Part shown: positions 10,663-21,618 of the stretch, piece after piece
How positions within the stretch are numbered: the stretch's first letter is position 1
Layout of the letters: every line of letters starts with the position of its first letter
Origin: Budorcas taxicolor
Lineage: Eukaryota > Chordata > Mammalia > Artiodactyla > Bovidae
NCBI RefSeq assembly: GCF_023091745.1
Contig: NC_068910.1
Location: 94,864,170-94,928,169 of the forward strand
DNA: 64,000 bases
Reading direction: 5' to 3'
Notes under the pieces: model-generated
What the model saw: only the letters and a program-made list of their open reading frames with translations
Told to the model about the DNA's origin: nothing
The model's database searches: none
Program-made: the position numbers and the translations under genes

Positions 10663-12187
10663 ATTGCATGTAGTTAGCCACTTTTAATTCAATACTTGGC
10701 AAATAGTTATAATAATTCTATCAAGGGTATGTACATAATTATGCTCATGAATTTCATTTTGTCACTCTTTACACTATTGAGTGTGTGTGTCTTTTGAAAG
10801 TAGCATATCATAGATTTCTTTAGCAAGAATTGTTGACCAGTCAATTAGATAAAGAATGGCCATCTATCTGGAAGTGATGTAAAATATACAATAGTATGAA
10901 CTATTGTAAACCCTTTTCACTACATCTACTTCTATAAAACCAAAGAGCTAAGCTTGAGACAAGAAGAGGTTCATGAGGTGCTAAATCTTAGTGGATTGTT
11001 AATTATTTTAAAATGGACCTTTTAAAATAGTCCTGACTTCTCAATAATCCAGGGGCTATTTCTATTATTTATTTGCTACAACAAGTGCTTTATGGTCTGC
11101 ATTGCAATTGTTAACACTTTAATCATTAAATGTTTCTCAGTTTATCATATTTTAACACAGAACATAAAAATCTTTAAAATGTATTCTATTCAGCATATAT
11201 TTGGGCAATAAGTAACAGAAGAGCTATGATTATTGGCAGAGGGATTCAACAGAAAATATAATTCAGGGAGAAAAAGTTTTATCAATGGCTGAGGATGTTT
11301 TTTTCGCTGCTGTTTCAGCTGCCTAGAATCTATAGTTGTATGTCCTAATGCTAAATATTTGGAGCAGGTAGGGAGGGGTTCAGAGTGTTAATCTACTTAG
11401 ACAACAATCTAATTGCTGCTCTTTCACTTGAAGCAATAAAACTTCATTTGAATCTGACATTCCATCTGTTAATCTCCTTAAAATTTCAGATAAACAAACC
11501 CAAAGAAATCAATCACCATCCCACAGCATGCTCCACTAGTTTCAGGGATTCCTGGGAGGCTAGAAAGTTGAGTGTGATCACCAATCTAAAACTGGAGTTC
11601 GATTACCAGGTAGGAAGAGAGTAGAAAGGCCATGAATTATCACTACTGAAACATATATGGAGACATTCATAAATGGATTCCAAACTCTGAGTACAGTATC
11701 TTTAATTTCTGAAATTATGATAAAATTTTGGAAGTTGTGGGCAGTGTTTCTTCCCTTATGTTACTATCATTGTCCTGAAACCTTGTTTTAGAAAAGTAAT
11801 ATGTTGTATGATAAAGTAATACGTTGCATGTGTCTTACTCTGTATACTGCTAAACGTTCCTGCACAAAGTTAGAATTGGTCAAATAAGGGAACATCTGGG
11901 CTGTAAGTAGTTTTCTTTAGGAACTGTCAGCCTGTCCCTGTGGAAGTGTAGAGTTGTGGACTGTGTGCTGGACTCTTACAAAACAGCCACATTATGCAGG
12001 TACTTGTGCACTATTTTTTTGGTACTTCTGGTCCTTTACTAGAAACATATGTTTTATTGTTACTTGCTTTTTAAACGTTGGTTTGACCATTTATTGAAGA
12101 TTCGCTTAGGGCACAATTTGCCTCAAATCCATTCCAAATTGCATAATTGTTTTCCAATAAAACTAAATTATAATTTATCCTTCCTTC
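10663..12187. other. Unique DNA, no gene seen
   Basis: About 1.5 kb. A plus-strand frame at about 11385-11624 has no domain or splice context I recognise. No repeat named. Confidence 0.4.
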
Positions 12188-12306
12188 TTGGAGAAGGAAA
12201 TTAAAACCCACTCCAATATTCTAGCCTGGAGAATCCCATAGACAGAGGAGCCTGGCAGGCTACAGTCCATGGGGTCACAAGAGTCAGACACGACTTAGCC
12301 ACTAAA
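12188..12306 (+). mobile_element. Bov-A monomer SINE
   Basis: A single Bov-A unit (cttggagaaggaaattaaaa, cccactccaatattctagcc, gcaggctacagtccatgggg, cagacacgacttagccacta). Its tail is the CCA microsatellite at 12307-12325. No clear duplication was found. Confidence 0.85.
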
Positions 12307-12325
12307 CCACCACCACCACCACCCC
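12307..12325 (+). repeat. (CCA)6 tail microsatellite
   Basis: A short trinucleotide repeat directly after the Bov-A end. It is the kind of simple tail Bov SINEs carry in place of poly(A). Confidence 0.85.
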
Positions 12326-12821
12326 TCACTCCACATCTACCCAGATCACCTTAGCAGGTGTTCACCTCTCCTTTGGTAGTTGTGAATGTTGGCCACTAGC
12401 AACTCACAGATACTCTCTTCTCAAAACAGTCATTTGCAGGTAGAGGTGGGCTACATTTCCTGGGAGCCTCCATTCTGAGGCCCCCATGGCCCCTGTGACC
12501 ATAATTGACTGTTATAGATGTACAAAAAATTTGACCCCTTTGCCTCTAGGTGGGATTCGGTGGCATAAATTGTGGATCAGTACTCCCTGTGGGATCAAGC
12601 CTGAGTGATTCTCGCAGACACCACATAACTTAGCTCCCCCAATACTGCCACTTCATCCTTCTTTCCTCACTTTCTCTTCTGAGCGTATCCCTCCAATTCT
12701 TCTTCCTAACAAGAATCCCCACCTCAGGGACTGTTTCTTAAGACCATAAAGCACCTACTAATAAAAATATATATTATCATTTATTTGCTATTAATGTAAT
12801 TATTTGTCCTTAGTAAAATTA
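12326..12821. other. GC-richer block, possibly an old unclassified repeat
   Basis: From 12326 to about 12740 the sequence is visibly less AT-rich than its surroundings and ends with acctcagggactgtttctta, a phrase resembling the end of old mammalian interspersed repeats. I cannot name the family, and no exon-like open frame is seen. Confidence 0.3.
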
Positions 12822-12992
12822 CAATATTGATAGCTAATATTGATTGGTAATTTAATCTAAGGCACTAAGCCAATTAGTTAAATATATCTTCTAATTTGTA
12901 TTGCCGAACATACTGTAAATAGCAGTTGCTAAATTTTTTTTCAATTTTATAGTTGAATAAACTGAGGCATACAGAAACTAAGTAATTTGCAG
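12822..12992 (+). mobile_element. MIR (tRNA-derived mammalian-wide SINE)
   Basis: The pattern tagctaatattgattg, aaggcactaagccaatta, then agttgaataaactgaggcat and acagaaactaagtaatttgc matches the MIR core and 3' part at low identity. It is an old element with no function inferable here. Confidence 0.65.
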
Positions 12993-13205
12993 GGTAAATG
13001 AATAAGTAAATAAAATGCATGTTGCATACTTTGCAGTAATATTTTATATTCCACTTGCAAAGAAAGAAATCTGAGACTTAAGTCAATACTCAGGTGACAT
13101 TTATTAAGATACTAGTTTACGATTAAAGGTTAGTGATAAGTGTTATGAAGAGAAATAAAACAGGTTAAGGAAGACCGGCATACGAGTGCATTTGTGAGTC
13201 TGTGG

Positions 13206-13480
13206 CAGAGAAGGCAATGGCACCCCACTTCAGTAATTTTACCTGGAAAATCCCATGGATGGAGGAGCCTGGTAGGCTGCAGTCCATGGGGTTGCTAGAG
13301 TCAGACACGACTGAGCGACTTTATTTTCACTTTTCACTTTCATGCATTGGAGAAGGAATGGCAACCCACTCCAGGGTTCTTACCTGGAGAATCCCAGGGA
13401 CAGGGAAGCCTAGTGGGCTGCCATCTATGGGGTCGCACAGAGGCAGACATGACTGAAGTGACTTAGCAGCAGCAGCAGCA
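13206..13480 (+). mobile_element. Bov-A2 SINE (two Bov-A units) with TSD
   Basis: Two tandem Bov-A units (cagagaaggcaatggcaccc at the left, tgcattggagaaggaatggc in the middle) joined by the A/T linker ttttcacttttcactttcat. It ends in an AGC microsatellite (about 13464-13480). The 12-bp target duplication is gtgagtctgtgg at 13194-13205 and gtaagtctgtgg at 13481-13492, one mismatch. Confidence 0.92.
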
Positions 13481-13492
13481 GTAAGTCTGTGG

Positions 13493-13880
13493 GCTGGTGA
13501 GATGTAGAGGATTGCTTGCTATTATTTGCTGTCCTCACTGTGAAGATGACAGTGAGGCATGAAACATGATGGGGTAACCTATGCAGATGGCTTGAGAAAA
13601 AGCATTATAGGGATGGAACAGCAAATTCAGAGGCTCTGGTAGGAATGGGTTGATGAGGTAGATGGTGCAAAGTGAGGTTACACTGACATGAGCAAGGGTG
13701 AAGTAGCAGAGAAGGAGAACAAAAGAAACATTTTCTTCTACTCTGGGTAAAATAGGACACTAGTGACATCTTTTACATAACAGGCACACTACTTGTCTTC
13801 CATTTCATGAGGGTAGTCTCTAAGGTTGCTATGGGTTAGGGGTAAGAGGTAAGACTAGAAGAAAGCAAAGCCATTATGAA
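13493..13880. other. Unclassified DNA between Bov-A2 and old LTR
   Basis: About 390 bp (catgaaacatgatggggtaa, gcaaattcagaggctctggt) that reads like a decayed old interspersed repeat. I cannot place it, and no gene is seen. Confidence 0.3.
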
Positions 13881-13963
13881 ATGTGTAAGATTCTGACACC
13901 AATTCTGATGGGTGTCTTTCCCCCCCCCCCCCATACCCACAAATTTAGTAACACCAGCAGGGG
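13881..13963. mobile_element. Old LTR-like element, piece 1 (left end)
   Basis: The text gattctgacaccaattctga, a C13 tract (13920-13932) and ttagtaacaccagcagggg precede a BovB insertion. The same element appears to resume after the BovB (ttggtacaattcacctcaat). I assign these pieces to one old mammalian LTR-like repeat because later pieces (17019-17333 and 22704-22870) carry consecutive phrases of a single family known to me without a secure name. Orientation is not established. Confidence 0.4.
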
Positions 13964-14912
13964 ATGGACATGGAACAACAGACTGGTTCCAAATAGGAAA
14001 AGGAGTATGTCAAGGCTGTATATTGTCACCCTGCTTATTTAACTTGCATGCAGAGTACATCATGAGAAATGCTGGGATGGAAGAAGCACAAACCGGAATC
14101 AGGACTGCTAGGAGAAATATCAATAACGTCAGACATGCAGATGACACCACCCTTATGGCAGAAAGTGAAGAGGAACTAAAAAGTCTCTTGAAGAAAGTGA
14201 AAGAGGAGAGTGAAAAAGTTCGCTTAAAGCTCAACATTCAGAAAACGAAGATCATGGCATCTGGTCCCGTCACTTCATGGGAAATAGATGGGTAAACAGT
14301 GGAAACAGAGTCAGACTTTATTTTTTTGGGTCTCCAAAATCACTGCAGATGGTGATTGTAGCCATGAAATTAAAAGACGCTTACTCCTTTGAAGAAAAAT
14401 TGTGACGAACCTAGATAGCATATTGAAAAGCAGAGACATTACTTTGCCAACAAAGGTCTGTCTAGTCAAGACTATGGTTTTTCCAGTGGTCATGTATGGA
14501 TATGAGAGTTGGACTGTGAAGAAAGCTGAGCACCTAAGAATTGATGCGTTTGAACTGTGGTGTTGGAGAAGACTCCTGAAAGTCCCTTGGACTGTAAGAA
14601 AATCCAACCAGCTCATTCTAAAGATCAGTCCTGGGTGTTCATTGGAAGGAATGATGCTGAAGCTAAAACTCCAGTACTTTGGCCACCTCATGTGAAAAGT
14701 TGGCTCATTGGAAAAGACTCTGATGCTGGGAGGGATTGGGGGGCAGGAGGAGAAGGGGACGACAGAGGATGAGGTGGCTGGATGGCATCACCAACTCAAT
14801 GGACGTGAGTTTGAGTGAACTCCGGGAGTTGGTAATGGACAGAGAGGCCTGGCATCCTGAGATTCATGGGGTCACAAAGAGTTGGATATGACTGAGTGAC
14901 TGAACTGAGCTG
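13964..14912 (+). mobile_element. BovB, 5'-truncated, with TSD
   Basis: It starts within the reverse transcriptase (atggacatggaacaacagac) and runs to the BovB terminus (ggatatgactgagtgactga, actgagctg). An 8-bp duplication, agcagggg at 13956-13963 and 14913-14920, bounds it. Coding blocks visible are VCQGCILSPCLFN and HADDTTLMAES, where YADD has become HADD. A stop (taa, about 14293) and a frameshift in tttttttgggtctcc near 14320-14332 break the frame, so it is dead. Confidence 0.92.
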
Positions 14913-14920
14913 AGCAGGGG

Positions 14921-15176
14921 TTGGTACAATTCACCTCAATTCTGACACGACATACCCGGAAATAGCTTCAGATCCCACAGGTGAAGGGCTTAGTCCTTAT
15001 AAAACTCCCTCCCAAACCCCATCAGATGCCAACTGCAAGTCCAGATTTTTACGTGTACTTCTGACTCACTTGCTATGTAGATTGGAAGTACCAAGGACCC
15101 CTTCATGGGATATGATTAATTTGCTAGAGCAGCACACAGAACTCAGAGAAACATTTTACTATCTAAATCACAGGTT
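14921..15176. mobile_element. Old LTR-like element, piece 2
   Basis: Phrases such as attctgacacgacatacccg, agcttcagatcccacaggtg, tagagcagcacacagaactc and agagaaacattttactatct belong to an old mammalian repeat. The next phrase of the same repeat (ggatgtaactcagg) comes only after the L1 that begins here. Confidence 0.55.
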
Positions 15177-17018
15177 AAGGAAACAATTCCATTCACCATT
15201 GCAATGAAAAGAATAAAATACTTAGGAATATATCTACCTAAAGAAACTAAAGACCTATATATAGAAAACTATAAAACACTGATGAAAGAAATCAAAGAGG
15301 ACACTAATAGATGGAGAAATATACCACGTTCATGGATCAGAAGAATCAATATAGTGAAAATGAGTATACTACCCAAAGCAATTTACAAATTCAATGCAAT
15401 CCCTATCAAGCTACCAGCCATATTTTTCACAGAACTAGAACAAATAATTTCAAGATTTGTATGGAAATACAAAAAACCTCGAATTGCCAAAGCAATCTTG
15501 AGAAATAAGAATGGAACTGGAGGAATCAACTTGCCTGACTTCAGGCTCTACTACAAGGCCACAGTCATCAAAACAGTATGGTACTGGCACAAAGACAGAC
15601 ATATAGATCAATGGAACCAAATAGAAAGCCCAGAGATAAATCCACACACATATGGACACCTTATCTTTGACAAAGGAGGCAAGAATATACAATGGAGTAA
15701 AGACAATCTCTTTAACAAGTGGTGCTGGGAAAACAGGTTAACCACTTGTAAAAGAATGAAACTAGATCACTTTCTAACACCGCACACAAAAATAAACTCA
15801 AAATGGATTAAAGATCTAAATGTTAGACCAGAAACTATAAAACTCCTAGAGGAGAACATAGGCAAAACGCTCTCAGACATAAATCACAGCAGGATCCTCT
15901 ATGATCCACCTCCCAGACTACTGGAAATAAAAGCAAAAATAAACAAATGGGATCTAATTAAAATTAAAAGCTTCTGCACAACAAAGGAAAATATAAGCAA
16001 GGTGAAAAGACAGCCTTCAGAATGGGAGAAAACAATAGCAAATGAAGCAACTGACAAACAACTAATCTCAAAAATATACAAGCAACTTCTGCAGCTCAAT
16101 TCCAATCAAAAAATGGGCCAAAGAACTAAATAGACATTTCTCCAAAGAAGACATACGGATGGCTAACAAACACATGAAAAGATGCTCAACATCACTCATT
16201 ATCAGAGAAATGCAAATCAAAACCACAATGAGGTACCACTTCACACCAGTCAGAATGGCTGCGATCCAAAAATCTGCAAGCAATAAATGCTGGAGAGGGT
16301 GTGGAGAAAAGGGAACCCTCCCACACTGTTGGTGGGAATGCAAACTAGTACAGCCACTATGGAGAACAGTGTGGAGATTCCTTAAAAAATTGCAAATAGA
16401 ACTCCCTTATGACCCAGCAATCCCACTGCTGGACATACACACTGAGGAAACCAGAATCGAAAGAGACACATGTACCCCAATGTTCATCGCAGCACTGTTT
16501 ATAATAGCCAGGACATGGAAACAACCTAGATGTCCATCAGCAGATGAATGGATAAGAAAGCTGTGGTACATATACACAATGGAGTATTACTCAGCCATTA
16601 AAAAGAATTCATTTGAATCAGTTCTGATGAGATGGATGAAACTGGAGCCGATTATACAGAGTGAAGTAAACCAGAAATATAAACACCAATACAGTATACA
16701 AACACATATATATGGAATTTAGAAAGATGGCAATGACGACCCTGTATGCAAGACAGCAAAAAAGACACAGATGTGTGTAACGGACTTTTGGACTCAGAGG
16801 GAGAGGGAGAGGGTGGGATGATTTGGGAGAATGGCATTCTAACATGTATACTATCATGAAAGAATCGAATCGCCAGTCTATGTCTGATGCAGGATACAGC
16901 ATGCTTGGGGCTGCTGCATGGGGATGACCCAGAGAGATGTTATGGGGAGGGAGGTGGGAGGGGTGTTCATGTTTGGGAATGCATGTAACAATTAAAGATT
17001 AAAAAAAAAAAAAAAAAA
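15177..17018 (+). mobile_element. Ruminant L1 3' part: end of ORF2, 3' UTR and poly(A)
   Basis: 5'-truncated at gaaacaattccattcaccat. It contains the last third of ORF2, a 3' UTR (cagagggagagggagagggtg, ggatgacccagagagatgtt, gggaggtgggaggggtgttc), an attaaa polyadenylation signal at 16991-16996 and an A18 tail at 17001-17018. It interrupts the old LTR-like element. No target duplication is clear, and the flanking repeat seems to have lost a few bases. The divergence from the L1 copy at 28.0-31.2 kb is low. Confidence 0.93.
15204..16722 (+). pseudogene. L1 ORF2 C-terminal part, broken by a 17-bp deletion
   Basis: The frame 15204-16133 (309 codons) is the region after the L1 reverse transcriptase core (KRIKYLGIYLPKETKDLY, WKYKKPRIAKAILRNKNGTG, KWCWENRLTTCKRMKLDH). 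Comparison with the minus-strand copy near 28107-28124 shows that 17 bp are missing between 16104 and 16105. The frame shifts, giving an early stop at 16131-16133. The true continuation is in another frame (16159-16722) and holds the cysteine-rich end, with CWRGCGEKGTLPHCWWECKL. In intact L1 this region assists RNA binding and target-primed reverse transcription. This copy cannot make the whole protein. Confidence 0.93.
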
Positions 17019-17333
17019 GGATGTAACTCAGGAGAAGTCACTTGTAAGATATGCATAGGGCAAGATATGGAGAAAAAATATGGAGTTTTCATGCTCTCTC
17101 TATATCCTCCATTCTCCTCAGATCTCCACATGGTTATCAACTTAGAAGTTCACTGAAGCCTATCCTTTTGGAGTTTTATGGAGCTTTCTTCACATATGCA
17201 TGCTTAGTCCATCTGTGTCCATTAAAATCAATCTCCAGTCCCTCTCCTCTCTCCAGGGTGGGACTAAAATTTCCATATCACTGATGACATGGTTGGTAAT
17301 GCTGGCAATCAGCCCACATTTCTAGGTGACCTA
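17019..17333. mobile_element. Old LTR-like element, piece 3
   Basis: Resumes with ggatgtaactcagg and continues gatatgcatagggcaagata, tggagttttcatgctctctc, ttttggagttttatggagct and gatgacatggttggtaatgc. The phrases follow on from piece 2 in the order of one old mammalian repeat family. Piece 4 lies beyond the long BovB that starts at 17334. Confidence 0.55.
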
Positions 17334-17659
17334 GTTCAGTTCAGTTGCTCAATAGTGTCCAACTCCTTGTGACCACAAGGACTGAAGCATACCAGGCTTC
17401 CCTGTCCATCACCAACTCCCAGAACATATTCAAACTCATGTCCATTGAGTCAGATATGCCATCCAGCTATCTCATCCTCTGTCATCCCCTTCTCTTCCTG
17501 CCGTCAAAAGAATCAGGGTCTTTTCCAGTGAGTTAGTTCTTCACATCAGGTGGCCAAAGTATTGGAGTTTCAGCTTCAGCATCACTCCTTCCAATGAATA
17601 GTCAGGACTGACTCCCTTTAGGTTGGACTGGTTGGATCTCCTTGATGTCCAAGGGACTC

Positions 17660-20118
17660 TCAAGAGCCTTCTGCAATACCACAGTTTAAAAGCATCAATT
17701 TTTGGCACTCAGCTTTCTTTATAGTCCAGCTCTCACAACCATACATGAGTACTGAGAAAACCATAGCTTTGTCTAGACGGACTTTTTTTGGCAAAGTAAT
17801 GTCTGTGCTTTTTAATATGCTCTCAGGTGTATCATAGCTTTTCTTCCAAGGAGCAGGCATCTCTTAATTTCATGGCTGCAGTCACCATCTGCAGTGATTT
17901 GGGAGCCCCCAAAATTAAGTCTGTCACGTTTCCATTGTTTACTTGTCTATGTTCCATGAAGTGATGTGACTAGATGCCGTGATCTTAGTTTTCTGAATGT
18001 TGAGTTTTAGGCCATATTTTCAATCTCCCCTTTCACTTTAATTAAGAGGCTCTTTAGTTTTTCTTCACTTTCTTCCATAAAGGTAGTGTCATCTACATAT
18101 CTGAGGTTATTTATATTTCTCCGAGCAATCTTGATTCCATCTTGTGCCTCATCCAGCCCAGCGTTTCATATGATGTTCTTTGCATGTAAGTTAAACAAGC
18201 AGGGTGACAATATACAGCCTCGATGTACTCCTTTCCCAATTGGGAACCAATCTATTGCTCCATGTCTGGTTCTAACTGTTGCTTCCTGACCTGCATATGG
18301 ATTTCTCAGGAGGCAGGTCAGGTGGTATGGTATTCCCATGTCTTTAAGAATTTTCCACAGTTTGTTATGATCCACAGAGTCAAAGGCTTTGGTATATTCA
18401 ATAAAGCAGAAGCAGATGTTTTCCTAGAACTCTCTTGCTTTCTCAATGATCCAGCAGATGTTGGCAATTTGATCTCTGGTTCCTCTGCCTTTTCTAAATC
18501 CAGCTTGAACATCCTGAAATTTATGGTTCATGTACTGTTGAAGCCTAACTTGGAGAATTTTGAGCATTACTTACTAGCATGTGAGATGAGTGTATTTGTG
18601 CAATAGCTTGAGCATTCTTTGGCATTGCTTTTCTTTGGAACTGGAATGAAAACTGACCTTTTCCAGTCCTATGGCCACTGCTGAGTTTTCCATATTTGTT
18701 GGTATATTGAGTGCAGCACTTTCACAGTGTCATTTTTTAGGATTTGAAATAGCTCAACTAGAATTCCTTCACCTCACTAGCTTTGTTTGTAGTGATGCTT
18801 TCTAAGGCCCACTTGACTTTACATTCCAGGATGTTTGGTTCTAGGTCAGTGCTCACACCATCATGGTTATCTAGGTCATGAAGATATTTTTTGTATAGTT
18901 CTTCTGTGTATTCTTACCACCTCTTCTTAATATTTTCTGCTTCTGTTATGTCCCTACCCTTTCTGTCCTTTATCGAGCCCATCTTTGCATGAAATGTTCC
19001 CTTGGTATCTCTAATTTTCTTGAAGATATCTCTAGTCTTTCCCATTCTATTGTTTTCCTCTATTTCTTTGCATTGATCACTGAAGACAACTTTCTTATCT
19101 CTCCTTGCTGTTCTTTGGAACTCTGCATTCAGATGCTTCTATCTTTCCTTATCTCCTTTGCCTTTTGCTTTTCTTCTTTTCTCAGCTATTTGTAAGGCCT
19201 CCTCAGACCACTATTTTGCCTTTTTGCATTTCTTTTTCTTGGGGATGCTCTTGATTACTGCCTCCAGTACAGTGTTATGAACCTCCGTCCATAGGTCTTC
19301 AGGGATTCTGTTTATCAGATCTAATCCTTTGAATCTATTTGTCACTTCCACTGTAAATGGAAAGGAACTTGATTCAGGTCATACCTGAATGGTTTAGAGG
19401 TTTTCCCTACTTTCTCCAATTTATGTCTGAATTTGGAAATAAGGAGTTCATGATCTGAGCTACAGTCAGCCCCCAGTTTGTTTTTGCTGACTGTATAGAG
19501 GTTCTCTTTCTTTGGCTGCAAGGAATATAATCAATCTGATTTTAGTATTGACCACCTGGTGATGTCCATGTGTAGAGTCTTCTCTTGTTTTGTTGAAAGA
19601 GGGTGTTTGCTATGACCAGTGTCTTCTCTTGGCAAGACTCTATTGGCCTTTTCCCTGCTTCATTCTGTACTCGAAGGACAGATTTGCCTGTTACTCCAGG
19701 TATTTCTTGACTTCCTACTTTTGCATTCCAGTCCCCTATAATGAAAAGGCCAACTTTTTGGGTGTTAGTTATACAAGGTCTTGTAGGTCTTTATAGAACT
19801 GTTCAGCTTCAGCTTCTTTAGCATTACTGTCACAATATAGACTTGGATTACTGTGATATTGAATGGTTTGCCTTGGAAATGAACAGAGATCCTACTGTCA
19901 TTTTTGAGATTCCATCCAAGTACTGCATTTCAGACTCTTTTGTTGACTATGATGGCTACTCCATTTCTTCTAAGGGATTCATGCCCACAGTAGTAGATAT
20001 AATGGTCATCTGAGTTAAATTCACCCATTCCAGTCAATTCTAGTTCACTGATTCCTAAAATGTCAATGTTCTCTCTTGCCATCTCCTGTTTGACCACTTC
20101 CAATTTGCCTTGATTCAT
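17660..20118 (-). pseudogene. BovB ORF remnant (RT and endonuclease), heavily mutated
   Basis: Open patches on the minus strand spell parts of the BovB protein. Endonuclease start: MNQGKLEVVKQEMARENIDI (20059-20118). RT motif A and B region: MDHNKLWKILKDMG and CILSPCLFNLHAK (18166-18375). C-terminal patch: SWTIKKAE (about 17706-17729). Stops between the patches show that it is not translated as one protein. Confidence 0.85.
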
Positions 20119-20296
20119 GGACCTAACATTCTAGGATCCTAGGCAATATTGCTCTTTACAGCCTCATGTTACTTCCATCACCAGTGATATCCACAGCTGG
20201 GTGTTGTTTTTACTTTGGCTACATCTCTTTATTCTTTCTGGAGTTATTTCTCCACTGATCTCCAGCAGCATATTGGGCACCTACTGACATGGGAAG

Positions 20297-21618
20297 TAGT
20301 AAAGTAATGCTCAAAATTCTCCAAGCCAGGCTTCAGCAATACGTGAACTGTGAACTTCCTGATGTTCAAGCTGGTTTTAGAAAAGGCAGAGGAACCAGAG
20401 ATCAAATTGCCAACATCTGCTGGATCACGGAAAAAGCAAGAGAGTTCCAGAAAAACATCTACTTCTGCTTTATTGAATATGTCAAAGGCTTTGACTGTGT
20501 GGATCACAATAAACTGTGGAAAATTCTGAAGAGATGGGAATACCAGACCACCTGACCTGCCTCTTGAGAAATCTGTATGCAGGTCAGGAAGCAACAGTTC
20601 GAACTGGACATGGAACAACAGACTGGTTCCAAATAGGAAAAGGAGTCACCCTGCTTATTTAACTGTATATTGTCCAGTTAGAACTGGACATGGAACAACA
20701 GACTGGTTCCAAATAGGAAAAGGAGTCACTCTGCTTATTTAACTTATATGCAGAGTACATCATGAGAAACGCTGGATTGGAAGAAACACAAGCTGGAATC
20801 AAGATTGCCAGGAGAAATATCAATAACCTCAGATATGCAGATGACACCACCCTTATGGCAGAAAGTGAAGAGGAACTAAAAAGCCTCTTGATGAAAGTGA
20901 AAGAGGAGAATGAAAAAGTTTGCTTAAAGCTCAACATTCAGAAAACGAAGATCATGGCCTCTGGTCCCATCACTTCATGGGAAATAAAAGGGTAAACAGT
21001 GGAAACAGTGTCAGACTTCATTTTTTGTGGCTCCAAAATCACTGCAGATGGTGATTGCAGCCATGAAATTAAAAGATGCTTACTCCTTGGAAGAAAACTT
21101 ATGACCAACCTAGATAGCATATTCAAAAGCAGAGACATTACTTTGCTGACTAAGGTCCGTCTAGTCAAGGCTATGGGTTTTCCTGTGGTCATGTATGGAT
21201 GTGAGAGTTGGACTGTGAAGAAGGCTGAGCACTGAAGAATTGATGCTTTTGAACTGTGGTGTTGGAGAAGACGCTTGAGAGTCCCTTGGACTGCAAGGAG
21301 ATCCAACCAGTCCATTCTGAAGGAGATCAGCCCTGGGATTTCTTTGGAAGGAATGATGCTGAAGCTGAAACTCCAGTACTTTGGCCACCTCACATGAAGA
21401 GAAAAGACTCATTGGAAAAGACTGTGATCCTGGAGGGACTGGGGGCAGGAGGAGAAGGGGACGACAGAGGATGAGATGAGTGGATGGCATCACCGACTCA
21501 ATGGACATAAATCTGAGTGAACTCTGGGAGTTGGTGATGGACAGGGAGGTCTGGCGTGCTGCGATTCATGGAGTCGCAAAGAGTCGGACACAACTGAGCG
21601 ACTAAACTGAACTGAACT
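20297..21618 (+). mobile_element. BovB (plus) nested inside the minus-strand BovB, with TSD
   Basis: 5'-truncated at tagtaaagtaatgctcaaaa and ending in aaactgaactgaa. The flanking host BovB text is duplicated: gacatgggaag at 20286-20296 and gacctggggag at 21619-21629, 11 bp with two mismatches. That proves a later insertion. RT blocks QARLQQYVNCELPDVQAGF and RYADDTTLMAES are present, but an 80-bp internal duplication (20596-20755) and frameshifts destroy the frame. Confidence 0.92.
20596..20755 (+). repeat. 80-bp imperfect tandem duplication in a BovB RT region
   Basis: The phrase agttcgaactggacatggaa at 20596 recurs as agttagaactggacatggaa at 20676, a period of 80 bp, and both units run to gtcaccctgcttatttaac or a near match. 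In the other copies tgtatattgtc precedes caccctgctt; here it comes after it, between the two units. This looks like the copying enzyme jumping back on its template. Confidence 0.9.

Noticed and set aside
15204..16133. 309-codon frame as a host gene
   Set aside because: It is L1 ORF2: it matches the minus-strand L1 at 28-29 kb and is followed by an L1 3' UTR and poly(A).
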